In this document: piece after piece, positions 34,478 to 43,600 of the stretch
Layout of the letters: each line of letters starts with the position of its first letter
Position numbering within the stretch: the first letter of the stretch is position 1
From: Armatimonadota bacterium
GTDB taxonomy: Bacteria > Armatimonadota > Fimbriimonadia > Fimbriimonadales > Fimbriimonadaceae
Length of the DNA: 64,000 nt
NCBI GenBank assembly: GCA_018268395.1
Contig: JAFDWQ010000001.1
Location: forward strand, 896,644 to 960,643
Direction of reading: 5' to 3'
Translations under genes and position numbers: made by a program
Notes under the pieces: model-generated
Told to the model about the DNA's origin: nothing
Databases searched by the model: none
What the model saw: the letters and a program-made list of their open reading frames with translations, nothing else

Positions 34478-34972
34478 CTACTCGGCCTCGATGACGGCAC
34501 GCAGCTTGTCCCACGTTTCGCGGAGGTCTTGCGGGATGACCCGGACGTTTCCGACAGCGGTCATGAAGTTCGTGTCCCCGGCCCAGCGCGGCACCACGTG
34601 CCAATGCAGGTGTTGCGGGATACCGGCGCCCGCCGCCGAACCGACGTTGGCCCCGATGTTGAAGCCCTCCGGCCGATACGCCGTCTTCAGCCATCCTACT
34701 GCACGCTGGACGAGCCTTCCTACGTCCAAGAGTTCGCTCTCGTCCAGGGCTTGGACGTCGTTCCCGTGCCGATACGGTGCGACCATCACGTGCCCGCTTG
34801 TATAAGGAAAGGCGTTCAGCATGACGTACGCCTTGTCCCCCCGATAAAGGACGAGACCGTCGCGGTCGCTCGGCGCGTTCAAAACCTCGCAGAAGAGGCA
34901 TTGGCCGGATTCGACGGCACTTGCCTGACGGACATAGTCGAAACGCCAGGGCGCCCAAAGGCGTTCGGTCAT
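34478..34972 (-). CDS. HIT-family nucleotide hydrolase or phosphorylase
   Basis: 164 residues. The HIT motif is HLHWHVVP (HxHxHxx), within IGANVGSAAGAGIPQHLHWH, and the N-terminal CLFC is the CxxC found in the Ap4A phosphorylase-like branch. It probably acts on dinucleoside polyphosphates. ATG at 34972 overlaps the lpxA stop (ATGA), so it is expressed with lpxA. An in-frame extension upstream would run through the end of lpxA and is Pro/Arg-rich. Confidence 0.9.
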   Translation of the reverse strand: MTERLWAPWRFDYVRQASAVESGQCLFCEVLNAPSDRDGLVLYRGDKAYVMLNAFPYTSGHVMVAPYRHGNDVQALDESELLDVGRLVQRAVGWLKTAYRPEGFNIGANVGSAAGAGIPQHLHWHVVPRWAGDTNFMTAVGNVRVIPQDLRETWDKLRAVIEAE

Positions 34973-35823
34973 CGTGAACCGGAGGGTACCTGCGCCGCCA
35001 GGCCCGGATCGCTCGGGGGCGGAGGGTGCGGCTCGATGTTCTGGTCGCCTCGGCCGTTCTTTCCGCGGAACAGCCGCTCGAGGAACCACATGAGGTACTC
35101 GACCTCGTACGTGGGTTTCACTTCGCGCTGGACGATCTCCATCGCGTTCGACAGTCCGAGTTTCGACTTGAACAGGAGCTTGCAGGCCTTATGGAGGGCC
35201 AAACGCGAATCCTGGGTGACGCCGAGGCGGCGGAGTCCCACGGCATTGATGTCGTGGACGGTCTGCTCGAGACCTTCGACGAGCATGAACGGGGGGACGT
35301 CGCGGACGATCCTGGACATTCCGCCGACCATGGCCAACCGTCCGATACGGACGAACTGGTGGATCCCGGTCATACCCCCGACCGTCACCATGTCCTCGAC
35401 CGTGACGTGCCCGCTGACGCCGACCGAATTCGCCATCGTCACGTCGTTCCGGACGACGACGTTATGGCCCAAGTGCACAAAGGCCATGAAATAGTTGCGG
35501 TCGCCGACGACCGTCGTCTGCCCTTCTCCCGTCGCGCGGTGGATCGTGACGTACTCGTGGCAGTTGTTGTCGTCGCCGATCCTCAGGAAGGTCGGCTCAC
35601 CGGCCCACTTCCGGTCTTGAGGATCGCCGCCGATCACGGCGCCCTGGGCGAAGATGTTGCGTTGCCCGATCGTCGTCCCGCCTCGGACGGTGACGTGCGA
35701 GATCAGCTTCGTCCCGGCCCCGATCGTCACGCCCGACTCGACGTAGCAGAACGGCCCGACCTGGACGTCAGCCGCCAGTTCGGCGCCCTGTTCTACGACC
35801 GCGCTCGGGTGGATCTTCGCCAA
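34969..35823 (-). CDS. lpxA: UDP-N-acetylglucosamine acyltransferase
   Basis: 284-residue left-handed beta-helix enzyme that starts lipid A synthesis by moving a hydroxyacyl group from ACP to UDP-GlcNAc. Hexapeptide repeats fill residues about 1-190 (IHPSAVVEQGAELAADVQVG, VTIGAGTKLISHVTVRG). The family landmarks are GGDPQDRKWAGEPT and VHLGHNVVVRNDVTMANSV, holding the catalytic His. The C-terminal 25 residues are a Pro-rich extension. Its presence implies an outer membrane with lipid A. It lies three bases downstream of fabZ and is coupled to the HIT gene. Confidence 0.95.
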   Translation of the reverse strand: MAKIHPSAVVEQGAELAADVQVGPFCYVESGVTIGAGTKLISHVTVRGGTTIGQRNIFAQGAVIGGDPQDRKWAGEPTFLRIGDDNNCHEYVTIHRATGEGQTTVVGDRNYFMAFVHLGHNVVVRNDVTMANSVGVSGHVTVEDMVTVGGMTGIHQFVRIGRLAMVGGMSRIVRDVPPFMLVEGLEQTVHDINAVGLRRLGVTQDSRLALHKACKLLFKSKLGLSNAMEIVQREVKPTYEVEYLMWFLERLFRGKNGRGDQNIEPHPPPPSDPGLAAQVPSGSR

Positions 35824-35826
35824 TTC

Positions 35827-36258
35827 CTATGTCCCTGGTGGCAACAGCTTAAAGGTCATTTCCATCGAGGCCGCCGTCTGACCGTCCACCGTACAGACGC
35901 CTCTGATGCGACCGACCCCTCGTTTGATCCACAAGAGTTCGACGTCCGAGATCAACGTATCGCCAGGAACGACGGGACGTCGGAGCTTCACTTCGTCGAT
36001 CGCACCGATCACGGGGACGAAACCCTTGTATTCCTCGAACGTGAGCAGGATCACCGCTCCGGCCTGGGCCATCGCCTCGATGATCAGGACCCCGGGCATG
36101 ATCGGTTTACCGGGATAGTGTCCTTGGAAGAACGACTCGTTGACGGTGACGTTCTTGAGCCCAATAGCCCGCTTTCCTGGCTCGAGTTCAAGGATGCGGT
36201 CGACCAGCAGCATCGGGTAGCGGTGCGGCAGCACCTCCATGATCTCGGTGACGTTCAT
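35827..36258 (-). CDS. fabZ: 3-hydroxyacyl-ACP dehydratase FabZ
   Basis: 143-residue dehydratase of fatty acid elongation with a hot-dog fold. The active-site loop is NESFFQGHYPGKPIMPGVLI followed by IEAMAQAGAV, with the catalytic His in QGHYP and the Glu in IEAMAQ. LPHRYPMLLVDRI is the usual N-terminal block. It supplies acyl-ACP and sits directly before lpxA, the common lipid A arrangement. ATG at 36258 follows the DedA gene by 8 bases. Confidence 0.95.
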   Translation of the reverse strand: MNVTEIMEVLPHRYPMLLVDRILELEPGKRAIGLKNVTVNESFFQGHYPGKPIMPGVLIIEAMAQAGAVILLTFEEYKGFVPVIGAIDEVKLRRPVVPGDTLISDVELLWIKRGVGRIRGVCTVDGQTAASMEMTFKLLPPGT

Positions 36259-36266
36259 GCTCGGCC

Positions 36267-36950
36267 TTACGACGGTTCGGTCTGGGCCAGTTTATCACGC
36301 GCGTCCGCACGGGACTGTTTCTTGTGCCGCCAGACCTCGAGAACGATGATGGCGAACGTGATCCCAAGGACGCCTAGGATCACCCACTCGAAGTTGTCGC
36401 GCACGAGCGGGATCTCCCCTAGGTAGTACCCGAGCAGGGTGCAGACGACGACCCAGATGACCGACGAGATCACGCTGAGGGGGAAGAACATGGCGTACGG
36501 CATGGCTTCCATACCGGCTACGAACGGGGCGACCGTCCGGACGATCGCGACCCATTTGCCCATGATGATCGTCTTCTTGCCGTGCTTCAGGTAGAAGGCG
36601 CGGGTCTTCTCCAGGTGTTTCGCGTTGAACACCTTCGACTTCGGGTTGCTGAAGAGCCTTTTGCCGACCGCTCTTCCGATCCAAAAATTCGTGTTGTCCC
36701 CAAGGATCGACGCCGCGATCAAGAGCGGGATCAGGATCGTGATATTGAGCCCTTTATGAATGGGATTGGCGAAGAGCCCCGCGGCTAACAAGAGCGTGTC
36801 TCCCGGCAAGAACGGCGTGATGACGAGGCCGGTCTCGCAGAAGATGCACAGCGCCAAGATGCCGTAAGTCCATCCCTGGTACGTGGCGATGATGGCGCCG
36901 AGGTGCTTGTCCAGGTGAAGGACGATCTCGATGAGGCTGTGATCGTTCAT
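36267..36950 (-). CDS. DedA-family membrane protein
   Basis: 227-residue polytopic inner-membrane protein of the DedA/SNARE-associated family, whose members move lipid carriers such as undecaprenyl phosphate or support membrane homeostasis. The landmarks are FCETGLVITPFLPGDTLLLAAG and, after ILGDNTNFWIGRAVGKR, the charged KTIIMGKWVAIVRTVAPFVAGMEAM segment typical of the family. It has about six hydrophobic segments and a Lys/Arg-rich C terminus. It lies upstream of fabZ-lpxA-HIT on the same strand, so membrane lipid functions are grouped. Confidence 0.9.
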   Translation of the reverse strand: MNDHSLIEIVLHLDKHLGAIIATYQGWTYGILALCIFCETGLVITPFLPGDTLLLAAGLFANPIHKGLNITILIPLLIAASILGDNTNFWIGRAVGKRLFSNPKSKVFNAKHLEKTRAFYLKHGKKTIIMGKWVAIVRTVAPFVAGMEAMPYAMFFPLSVISSVIWVVVCTLLGYYLGEIPLVRDNFEWVILGVLGITFAIIVLEVWRHKKQSRADARDKLAQTEPS

Positions 36951-36966
36951 GCCGCGTTAGCGGATT

Positions 36967-37821
36967 CTACGGGCTCAGGAGGTCGTTGAGTTTTCGCGTC
37001 TGGGCCAGACGGCGCAATTTCTTGATCGCCTGCACCTCGATCTGGCGGACCCGTTCGCGGCTGACCTGCAGTTCCTCGCACAGTTCGTCCCTGACGTCGC
37101 TCATCTCCGACTCGCTGAATTTCAGGCGGTACGTCATGACCCGGCGTTCCCGTTCGTTGAGTTCCATCAAGACTTCGTGGAGCTCTTCGACGAACTCGCC
37201 GTTGAGGACGATCTCCTCGGGATCGGAGCAGTTGCCGTCTTTGATGAGGCTGCCGAGCGTCGTGTTCTCGTTGTCGCCGACCTTCATGTCGAGCGAGAGC
37301 AGTTCCTGGGACGACTGGATGAACTGCTGCAGACGCTTGCTGCTGATCCCGAGTTCGCTGGCGATCTGGTCGGACGTCGGCTCGCGGCCGATCTCACGGA
37401 AGACCTTGGCCCTGGCCCGTTCGATCTTGCGGAGCGTCTGCGAGACGTGGGCGGGAAGCCGGATCGCCTTGGACTTGTTATCGATCGCGCGACCGATGGC
37501 CTGCCGGATCCAGTGTGTGGCGTAGGTAGAAAAACGGAAGCCTCGTGCGGGGTTGAACCTTTGGACGGCGTGCATCAGGCCGATGGCGCCTTCCTGGATG
37601 AGGTCTTCGAGCGGGACGGTCCGCGAGTGGTACGACTTCGCGATGTTGATGACGAGCCGCATGTTGGACTCGATCAAGCGCTGCCTGGCTTCGGCCGAAC
37701 CGGCCTGAGAGGCTTTCGCCAACTCGACCTCTTCCTCGAACGTCAAGAGGGGGGCCTGGGTCAACCGGCCAAGGTAGCTCGGGATGTCATCACCGTGCTC
37801 GTACGCCTCATGACGGATCAT
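36967..37821 (-). CDS. sigma-70 family RNA polymerase sigma factor
   Basis: 284 residues with sigma regions 1.2 (DDIPSYLGRLTQAPLLTFEEE), 2 (NMRLVINIAKSYHSR, DLIQEGAIGLMHAVQRFNP, FRFSTYATHWIRQAIGRAI), 3 and 4 (LNERERRVMTYR, LQVSRERVRQIEVQAIKKLR). Region 1.1 is absent, as in group 2 factors and short primary factors. Region 2.4 (FSTYATHWIRQAI) is of the type that binds TANNNT -10 elements, matching the hexamers seen before many starts here. It has no adjacent anti-sigma gene. The upstream 167 bases separate it from a divergent SpoIIM-family gene. Confidence 0.93.
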   Translation of the reverse strand: MIRHEAYEHGDDIPSYLGRLTQAPLLTFEEEVELAKASQAGSAEARQRLIESNMRLVINIAKSYHSRTVPLEDLIQEGAIGLMHAVQRFNPARGFRFSTYATHWIRQAIGRAIDNKSKAIRLPAHVSQTLRKIERARAKVFREIGREPTSDQIASELGISSKRLQQFIQSSQELLSLDMKVGDNENTTLGSLIKDGNCSDPEEIVLNGEFVEELHEVLMELNERERRVMTYRLKFSESEMSDVRDELCEELQVSRERVRQIEVQAIKKLRRLAQTRKLNDLLSP

Positions 37822-37974
37822 AACCGACTCACGCTCCTAGGGGCCGACCTGGCCCGATTGGGACGGCCGCCTGTTCGGGAACAACGCAAGAGGCGTGCCA
37901 ATGGCTGTCCTACGCCGGCACGCCCGCGCCTGTTGCACCTCGCAGCGGTTTCCTTCATCTTTGACGCCGCAAAG

Positions 37975-37988
37975 TATCATGAGGTTCG
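37975..37988 (+). promoter_or_regulatory. -10 hexamer just before the SpoIIM-like gene
   Basis: TATCAT at 37975-37980, 8 bases, then ATG at 37989, so the leader would be 0-2 bases. Confidence 0.5.
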
Positions 37989-38975
37989 ATGAATGAAGAG
38001 GCCATCCTGAGAAACCGTGTCGACGGGTGGCACCGCCTCGGAGAGCTGTCCGATAAGGCCGACCTCGGGTTCAAGCGGTTGACCGGCGAAGAAACGGTGG
38101 AGTTCGTCCGGCTTTACCGCAAAGCCTCCGCCGACCTCTCTTTCCTCGCCACTCAGACCAGCAACGCCGAAGTCGTCTCCTATCTGAACGGGATCGTGGC
38201 CCGTGCTTACGGGCTCCTCTACCGGGCTCCGACCCGCCCTTTTGCCGAATGGGCCGCCGAGGGCGTCCGTTCAGGAGCCCAGACGTTCAGGAAGAACGCC
38301 TGGGCGTTCTTCCTGGCGTTCGCCCTGTTCTTCGGTTCGAACGGGGTCGGTTATGCGATCGGCCGCTACCGTCCGGACGTCAGATCGGAAATCGTGTCGC
38401 CCGACATGGAACACAACTTCGACGCCTGGAAACAGGGCAAGTTCGAGCGACGGGCCGGGGGCGAGAACATGGCGATGACGGCCTTTTACGCCTCCAACAA
38501 CCCGCGTGCGGGTGTTTTGGCGAACGCACTCGGTGTCGCCAGCTTCGGCGTCCTGACGGCCTACCAGCTTTTCATGAACGGGGTCACGACGGGGATCCTC
38601 GCGGCCGACATGGCCTCCGTCGGCAAGCTCGGCTTTCTCGTGTCGTCGATCATGCCTCACGGCGTGAGCGAGATCGGCGGGTTCTTGGTGACGTCGGCAG
38701 CCGGGTTCGTCATGGCCAGGTCCATGCTCGCCCCTGGCCGTCAGAAGCGCACCGAATCGATCCGATCGGCGGGTAAAGAGGCCGTCGTCCTCCTCCTGAC
38801 AGGCACCACCATGATCGTCTGCGCCGCTCCCATCGAAGGGTTCTTCAGCTTCAACCCGGCCGTGCCCCAAGCCGTCAAAGTCGCGTTCGCGGTCGTCGCG
38901 CTCCTCGGTTGGACCGCGTATTTCGTCGGATTCGCCCGGGACGACAGGCAGGCCTCTTCTCAGAAATCGGCCTGA
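37989..38975 (+). CDS. SpoIIM-family membrane protein
   Basis: 328-residue polytopic membrane protein matching the stage II sporulation protein M family. After a soluble N-terminal 95 residues come helices at about 105-125, 185-215, 225-245, 260-285 and 300-320; [15 protein letters not shown] and [22 protein letters not shown] are the family core. In Bacillus SpoIIM belongs to the engulfment complex, but homologues are common in non-sporulating bacteria, often beside RDD or DUF58/MoxR genes, none of which is here. No other sporulation gene is in the window, so its role is open. Confidence 0.85.
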   Translation: MNEEAILRNRVDGWHRLGELSDKADLGFKRLTGEETVEFVRLYRKASADLSFLATQTSNAEVVSYLNGIVARAYGLLYRAPTRPFAEWAAEGVRSGAQTFRKNAWAFFLAFALFFGSNGVGYAIGRYRPDVRSEIVSPDMEHNFDAWKQGKFERRAGGENMAMTAFYASNNPRAGVLANALGVASFGVLTAYQLFMNGVTTGILAADMASVGKLGFLVSSIMPHGVSEIGGFLVTSAAGFVMARSMLAPGRQKRTESIRSAGKEAVVLLLTGTTMIVCAAPIEGFFSFNPAVPQAVKVAFAVVALLGWTAYFVGFARDDRQASSQKSA

Positions 38976-40351
38976 CCCGCGGAGCGGTGGAAGGGGATGA
39001 CGTCCCGGATGTTCTTCATTCCCGTGACGTACATGATCAGCCTTTCGAACCCAAGGCCGAACCCGGAGTGGGGCGCGGAGCCGAACCGTCTCAGGTCGAG
39101 GTACCACCAGTAAAGGGCCTTGTCGAGGCCGAGTTCGTCGAGCCGGGCTTCGAGACGGGACAGATCGTCCTCTCGCTGGGAACCACCGATCAGTTCGCCG
39201 ATCCGGGGGACGAGGACGTCCATCGCCCGGACCGTCTTCCCGTCGTCGTTCTGCTTCATGTAGAACGCCTTGATGTCCTTCGGATAGTCGGTCAGGATCA
39301 CCGGACGGCCGACTCTCTTCTCGGTCAGCCAGCGCTCGTGTTCGCTCTGGAGGTCGGTGCCCCATCCGACCGGGTACTCCCAGTCCTCGCCGCTCTTGAC
39401 GAGCATGTCGACGGCTTCGGTATAGGTCAGCCGCTCGAAGCCCGAACTCACGACATGGTCGAGCGTCGAAAGCAACTCGGGCTCGATCCGCTTGTCGAAG
39501 AACTCCAAATCCGGGCCACAAGCGTCGAGGATGTCCTGAATGACTTCCCGGACGAACTCCTCCGCGAGGTTCATGTCGCCGTCGATGTCGCAGAACGCCA
39601 TTTCGGGCTCGATCATCCAGAACTCGGCCAAATGACGAGGGGTGTGGGAGTTTTCGGCCCGGAACGTCGGGCCGAACGTGTACACGTTGGTCAACCCCAT
39701 CGCGTACGTCTCGACGTTCAGCTGTCCGCTGACCGTCAGGTAGGCGGGCTTGCCGAAGAAGTCTTCGGACGGATCGGAAGACTTGAGCTTGTACCCTTCT
39801 CCCTGGTGCTCCATCAGCGTCGTGACCGCGAACATCGCGCCCGCACCCTCACAGTCGCTTGCGGTGATGACAGGCGTGTGGACCCAATGGAAGCCGCGCG
39901 AGTGGAAGAACTTATGGACGGCGTAGGCGGCTTGGTGCCTGACCCGCGCGACGGCGCCGAACGTGTTCCCGCGGACGCGCAGGTGCGCGATCTCGCGGAG
40001 GAACTCCATCGTGGCCCCTTTCTTCTGCAAGGGGTATGTGGCCGGATCAGCCTCGCCGTAGACTTCGACCCCGGTCGCCTTGAGTTCGATCGACTGCCCC
40101 TCGCCAAGAGACTCGACGAGCACACCGTCGAACCGGACGCAGGCACCCGTCGTGATCCGCTTGAGAAGGTCGTCGGGGATCGTGCCGGCATCGACCACGA
40201 CCTGCAAGTCGGTGAAGCAGGAGCCGTCGTTCATCTGGACGAAGCTGACCCCTTTGCTGTCCCGGCGGGTCTTGACCCAACCGAACGCCGAAGCCTGGTT
40301 ACCATGGCCGATCGACAGCAGGTCGCGAACGTACGAGCGGCGGTAATCCAT
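38960..40351 (-). CDS. asnS: asparaginyl-tRNA synthetase
   Basis: 463-residue class II synthetase charging tRNA-Asn. The N-terminal OB anticodon-binding domain (about 15-105) is followed by the catalytic core with motif 2 [21 protein letters not shown] and motif 3 [27 protein letters not shown]. The AsnRS-type insert ATYPLQKKG after the OB fold and PRHLAEFWM distinguish it from AspRS. TAGAAT (40367-40362) lies 10 bases before ATG at 40351. The 3' end overlaps the convergent SpoIIM-like gene by 16 bp. Confidence 0.95.
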   Translation of the reverse strand: MDYRRSYVRDLLSIGHGNQASAFGWVKTRRDSKGVSFVQMNDGSCFTDLQVVVDAGTIPDDLLKRITTGACVRFDGVLVESLGEGQSIELKATGVEVYGEADPATYPLQKKGATMEFLREIAHLRVRGNTFGAVARVRHQAAYAVHKFFHSRGFHWVHTPVITASDCEGAGAMFAVTTLMEHQGEGYKLKSSDPSEDFFGKPAYLTVSGQLNVETYAMGLTNVYTFGPTFRAENSHTPRHLAEFWMIEPEMAFCDIDGDMNLAEEFVREVIQDILDACGPDLEFFDKRIEPELLSTLDHVVSSGFERLTYTEAVDMLVKSGEDWEYPVGWGTDLQSEHERWLTEKRVGRPVILTDYPKDIKAFYMKQNDDGKTVRAMDVLVPRIGELIGGSQREDDLSRLEARLDELGLDKALYWWYLDLRRFGSAPHSGFGLGFERLIMYVTGMKNIRDVIPFHRSAGQADF

Positions 40352-40461
40352 GGGAAGACCGATTCTACCGGGCCCGCCAGGTTCGGGCAGGATCGGACAG
40401 AGCCCGGCCAGGGCCTTCTAGCGACGGGGCAAGGGAGACGCTGGTCCACAATGGCGGGACC

Positions 40462-40941
40462 ATGAAGGCCGTCCTCTGCTCCGCACTCCTTGCCGCCCTG
40501 TTGGCGTCCGGGTGCGGAAAGACGCTCGCCGCGTCCGACCTGGCCGGAAACTGGGAAGGGACCGTGGTCGTTCCCGACGCCGAACTCCTCAAGCAACTGA
40601 AAGCGATGGGTAAGTCGGACAAAGACCTGCCGGAGTTCAAGAAGGCGATCGAATCGAACAAGTATCCGATGGAGCTCCACCCGGACATGACGTTCACGTT
40701 CGGTTCAGGGCTGGCCGCCGCATCGGGGTCTTGGACGTTCAAAAACCCGACCCTTACACTGACGATCGACAAGGCGCGCGGCATGAAGGTCGAGGACATC
40801 GTCAAACAGGCACCCCAGATGAAGGACGAGTTCAAGCCCATGGTCATGACCGCGTCCGCGGACGGCGGCAAGATCACGGGTTCGCTGCCGAACCCTGGCG
40901 GACAGTCCGTGTCCGTCACGTTCGTCAAGGCGAAGGGCTAG
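40462..40941 (+). CDS. small lipoprotein of unknown function
   Basis: 159 residues with a lipoprotein signal (KAVLCSALLAALLASGC, lipobox LASGC). The mature domain begins LAGNWEGTVVVPD, a lipocalin-like opening, and has alternating beta strands (MTFTFGSGLAAASGSWTF, LTLTIDKARG). I do not recognise the family. CACAAT lies 9 bases before the ATG. It sits between divergent asnS and convergent ybjQ-type genes, so it is monocistronic. Confidence 0.6.
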   Translation: MKAVLCSALLAALLASGCGKTLAASDLAGNWEGTVVVPDAELLKQLKAMGKSDKDLPEFKKAIESNKYPMELHPDMTFTFGSGLAAASGSWTFKNPTLTLTIDKARGMKVEDIVKQAPQMKDEFKPMVMTASADGGKITGSLPNPGGQSVSVTFVKAKG

Positions 40942-40945
40942 GTTT

Positions 40946-41308
40946 TCAGGCCGGTTCGAGGACGACGGCCGTACCGTAGGCCAAGACTTCGGTCACGCCG
41001 GGCATGATGTCGTTCGCGTCGTACCGCATGGCGATGATGCCGTTCGCTCCCATCGCCGCCGCATGTTGGACCATAAGTTGGTACGCCTCTTGCCTGGCCT
41101 TTTCCGCCAGTTCCGTGTAGATCGTGATGTTCCCGCCGACCATCGTCTGGAACGATGCAGCGAAGTTTCCTATGGCGCTCCGGCTCCGGACGGTCAGGCC
41201 CCTGACGACACCGAGGTACTGGGCGACCTTGTACCCGTCGAAGTGGTTGGCCGTGGTCACGTACTGGTGAACGTCGGGCGGACGGACGTAAGGGGGCGCT
41301 TGCGACAT
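40946..41308 (-). CDS. YbjQ-family (UPF0145) putative heavy-metal-binding protein
   Basis: 120 residues. The family blocks are FDGYKVAQYLGVVRGLTVRSRSAIGN, GGNITIYTELAEKARQEAY, AMGANGIIAMRYD and EVLAYGTAVVLE. Members form pentamers and are annotated as metal binding without an assigned role. ATG at 41308 is chosen over the ATG at 41317 because CATAAT (41321-41316) is 7 bases upstream of it. The M48 protease gene ends 17 bases upstream. Confidence 0.85.
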   Translation of the reverse strand: MSQAPPYVRPPDVHQYVTTANHFDGYKVAQYLGVVRGLTVRSRSAIGNFAASFQTMVGGNITIYTELAEKARQEAYQLMVQHAAAMGANGIIAMRYDANDIMPGVTEVLAYGTAVVLEPA

Positions 41309-41321
41309 GGACGACATTATG
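41309..41321 (-). promoter_or_regulatory. -10 hexamer placed for a leaderless mRNA
   Basis: CATAAT on the minus strand (41321-41316), 7 bases, then ATG at 41308. It overlaps an alternative ATG (41317). Confidence 0.5.
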
Positions 41322-41325
41322 CGGG

Positions 41326-42186
41326 TCAGGCAGCACCCGAAGGCGAGCGGTCGTAAAGGCCGCTCATAATCCGTTCGTACGCCCCGCTCGTGGCCCACTT
41401 CTCGAGTTCCTTCGTCCGGTGGACAGGCATCGGGTGCGTGGACTGCAGCCCGTAGACAAGGAAGACGAGGACCTTGCCGATCGCGTCCAGTGCCGTCATG
41501 TCCTGATAGGCGCGCGACTGGTCGAGGAACGGCTCGATGTTCGCTTCGTCCCGCAGCCGGGACGGCCCGGCGCACAAGAGGAGGTTGGCCTTAGCCGAGA
41601 GTTCGAAGTCCTGGGCGCAGAGCAACCCGGCCCTGTCGGCAGAAAACTCGGCCTGCCTCGACCACTCCAAAAAGGCGAGGACGAGGCCGATCGAGATCGC
41701 ATCGCCGAGCCCGAACGTCCGGCGCCCGATGAGCTCCAGAAGCGGGATCAGGACGCGGGCGATCGAACCGTACAGCAAATGCCCGCTCTTGATGTGTCCG
41801 AGCTCGTGGCCGACCAGATGGTACAGCTGCTCGTCGTCGAGACAGTCGATCATGCCGCTCCGGATCGTCACGTACGGTCGCTCGACCCCTCCCGCGAAAG
41901 CGTTCGGGAACGGGTTGCCCGTGACATAGAGCTCCGGCTCGGCCATGTCCAAGATCGAACAACACTCCCGCATCGTCTCGTAGAGCCGGCTGTACTGCCG
42001 CGGGCCACAGCGGACCGCCGTCGCCATGTTGTAGGCGTACATCCACCGGTCGTATCCGACCTCGTGAAACTTCTGGACGACCTTAGGGAGGAGGGGGATC
42101 TTCTCCAAGGCCTCCTGCGCCTTCATGTCCGTTTCGCTGGAATAGGCTTGATGGGTCAGGCCGGGAAAACGCTTTCGCTCAGGCAT
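41326..42186 (-). CDS. M48-family metalloprotease
   Basis: 286-residue zinc protease related to HtpX/peptidase M48. The zinc motif is VGHELGHIKSGH (HExxH), with the third ligand Glu in QAEFSADRAGL. A hydrophobic stretch (YGSIARVLIPLLELIGRRTFGLGDAISIGLVLAFL) between the two could be a membrane hairpin, and there is no signal peptide, so it probably faces the cytoplasm at the membrane. GAGGT lies 7 bases before ATG at 42186. It may degrade misfolded membrane proteins. Confidence 0.85.
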   Translation of the reverse strand: MPERKRFPGLTHQAYSSETDMKAQEALEKIPLLPKVVQKFHEVGYDRWMYAYNMATAVRCGPRQYSRLYETMRECCSILDMAEPELYVTGNPFPNAFAGGVERPYVTIRSGMIDCLDDEQLYHLVGHELGHIKSGHLLYGSIARVLIPLLELIGRRTFGLGDAISIGLVLAFLEWSRQAEFSADRAGLLCAQDFELSAKANLLLCAGPSRLRDEANIEPFLDQSRAYQDMTALDAIGKVLVFLVYGLQSTHPMPVHRTKELEKWATSGAYERIMSGLYDRSPSGAA

Positions 42187-42280
42187 CGGTGAGACCTCGG
42201 ACCGGTTCGGCCCGTCTTAGCTTGCCATACGTCCGCGCAGGAACGAAGTTGCGCGGTCTGGGCCCGTGGTTCGAGACCGA

Positions 42281-42293
42281 TAGACTCGCGGAC
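42281..42293 (+). promoter_or_regulatory. -10 hexamer that fixes the start of the PhzF gene
   Basis: TAGACT at 42281-42286, 7 bases, then GTG at 42294, where PhzF homology begins. An in-frame start at 42189 would lie upstream of the promoter. Confidence 0.6.
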
Positions 42294-43082
42294 GTGAGGT
42301 GCCCGTTCTTCCTCGTCGACGCGTTCGTGGCCGGCCCGTTCACGGGAAACCCCGCGGGGGTCTGTCTGCTCGAGGCCGGTCCGGACCCGGAGTGGGCCGC
42401 CCGCGTCGCGGCCGAAGTCAAACAGGCCGAGACCGCGTTCTGCTGGCCCATAGGCGACCGGTGGGGGCTGAGGTGGTTCACACCGACCGTCGAGGTCGAC
42501 CTGTGCGGGCATGCGACGCTCGCGACCGCCCACGCGCTCTACGAATCTGGCAGGCTGGCGGACGCCGACGCGGTTTTCGAGACGAAGAGTGGAACCTTGA
42601 CGTGCCGTCCGGTGGGCGGCGCGATCGAGATGGACTTTCCCTCGGCCCCGCCGTCGGCCTGTCCTTCTCCGGACGGCTTGGCCGAGGCCCTGGGGACCGA
42701 TTGGACCTGGTGCGGAGAAAACGGCACGGATTGGTTCGTCGAGGTCGGCGACACGGCCTGCCTCCGAGGCTTGTGGCCGGACATGGCGAAGGTCGAGCGG
42801 CTCGGAAAGCGCGGTGTGACCGTAACGGCGGTGGGGGACGGCACGGCGTGCGACTTCGAGAGCCGCTTTTTCGCACCCCAAAGCGGTATTCCTGAGGACG
42901 ACGCGACGGGCTCGGCCCACTGTGCCCTTGCGCCGTATTGGGCGGAACGGCTCGGACGGAACCCGCTGACCGGCCACCAAAGGTCTGCGCGGGGCGCTGT
43001 GATCCAAGTCGAGGTGCGTGACGGCCGCACCGCATTGCGCGGTGCGGCCGTCACGTCCCTTCGCGGCGAATGGCTCCTTTAG
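42294..43082 (+). CDS. PhzF-family isomerase/epimerase
   Basis: 262 residues of the PhzF/diaminopimelate epimerase-like fold. It opens RCPFFLVDAFVAGPFTGNPA, with the catalytic Glu region VKQAETAFCWP and RWFTPTVEVDLCGHATLA, and closes with the symmetrical PEDDATGSAHCALAPYWAERLG. Phenazine-pathway PhzF isomerises DHHA, but most relatives have unknown small-molecule substrates, and no phenazine genes are here. A perfect 17-bp inverted repeat lies 27 bases before its stop codon. Confidence 0.88.
   Translation: MRCPFFLVDAFVAGPFTGNPAGVCLLEAGPDPEWAARVAAEVKQAETAFCWPIGDRWGLRWFTPTVEVDLCGHATLATAHALYESGRLADADAVFETKSGTLTCRPVGGAIEMDFPSAPPSACPSPDGLAEALGTDWTWCGENGTDWFVEVGDTACLRGLWPDMAKVERLGKRGVTVTAVGDGTACDFESRFFAPQSGIPEDDATGSAHCALAPYWAERLGRNPLTGHQRSARGAVIQVEVRDGRTALRGAAVTSLRGEWLL
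43017..43055. repeat. perfect 17-bp inverted repeat inside the end of the PhzF gene
   Basis: CGTGACGGCCGCACCGC (43017-43033) pairs without mismatch to 43039-43055 around the loop ATTGC. It lies within codons near the PhzF C terminus and 33 bases beyond the stop of the convergent chemosensory operon. No T tract follows on either side. Confidence 0.8.
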
Positions 43083-43088
43083 CCCGGT

Positions 43089-43571
43089 TCAGGCGGCGGC
43101 GCGCTTCGTCGACTCTTTCAAGCTCACGTTGATCTCGAACGAGCCGGCCTCGGGCACCGTCATCGGAATGACGAGAGCGGGGACGTTCGAGGTCGAAATC
43201 CGCACGTTGGAGCCTTTGACGATCGTCGGCGGCGTGATGTCGCAAGTGAATCCTTGAGTCGACAGGAGCGTCATCGCGTTACCGCTCACGATGTTGCCCA
43301 ACTCCGCGATGGCCGAGGCCGTCAACTGATCGAACTTGTCGACTTTGGACCCGATCATCGAGCCCGCGATCTTGTACGCCGTGACAAGGGACATCCCGTA
43401 GATGACCTGGCCCTCCACGTCGCCCGTGATGCCGCAGACGATGCTGAGCTGTTGCGACGTGAAGACTTGCGGACGCGCGCTGAGTTGGCCCCTCTCCGGC
43501 GTCGTGTGGACGATCTGTTTGATGACATTGACGCTCGCCTGGACGAACGGCATGATGTATTCGATTTTCAT
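43089..43571 (-). CDS. cheX: CheX-type chemotaxis phosphatase
   Basis: 160-residue CheC/CheX/FliY-family protein that dephosphorylates CheY-P. The single phosphatase signature is LTASAIAELGNIVSGNAM (E..N), followed by the beta half CDITPPTIVKGSNV and VIPMTVPEAGSFEINVSL. One signature rather than two fits CheX. It is last in the minus-strand chemosensory operon, 29 bases after cheY. With cheC also present, the operon has two CheY phosphatases. Confidence 0.88.
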   Translation of the reverse strand: MKIEYIMPFVQASVNVIKQIVHTTPERGQLSARPQVFTSQQLSIVCGITGDVEGQVIYGMSLVTAYKIAGSMIGSKVDKFDQLTASAIAELGNIVSGNAMTLLSTQGFTCDITPPTIVKGSNVRISTSNVPALVIPMTVPEAGSFEINVSLKESTKRAAA

Positions 43572-43600
43572 CTGTTTTGATCCCCCGATCGAGCCGTCCG

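Noticed and set aside
34973-34988. TACCCT as a leaderless promoter for the HIT gene
   Set aside because: It lies inside the end of lpxA, and the HIT ATG overlaps the lpxA stop, so translational coupling explains expression; left out of the leaderless list.
37989-38975. Evidence for sporulation
   Set aside because: SpoIIM-family proteins are widespread in non-sporulating bacteria, and no other sporulation gene is here.
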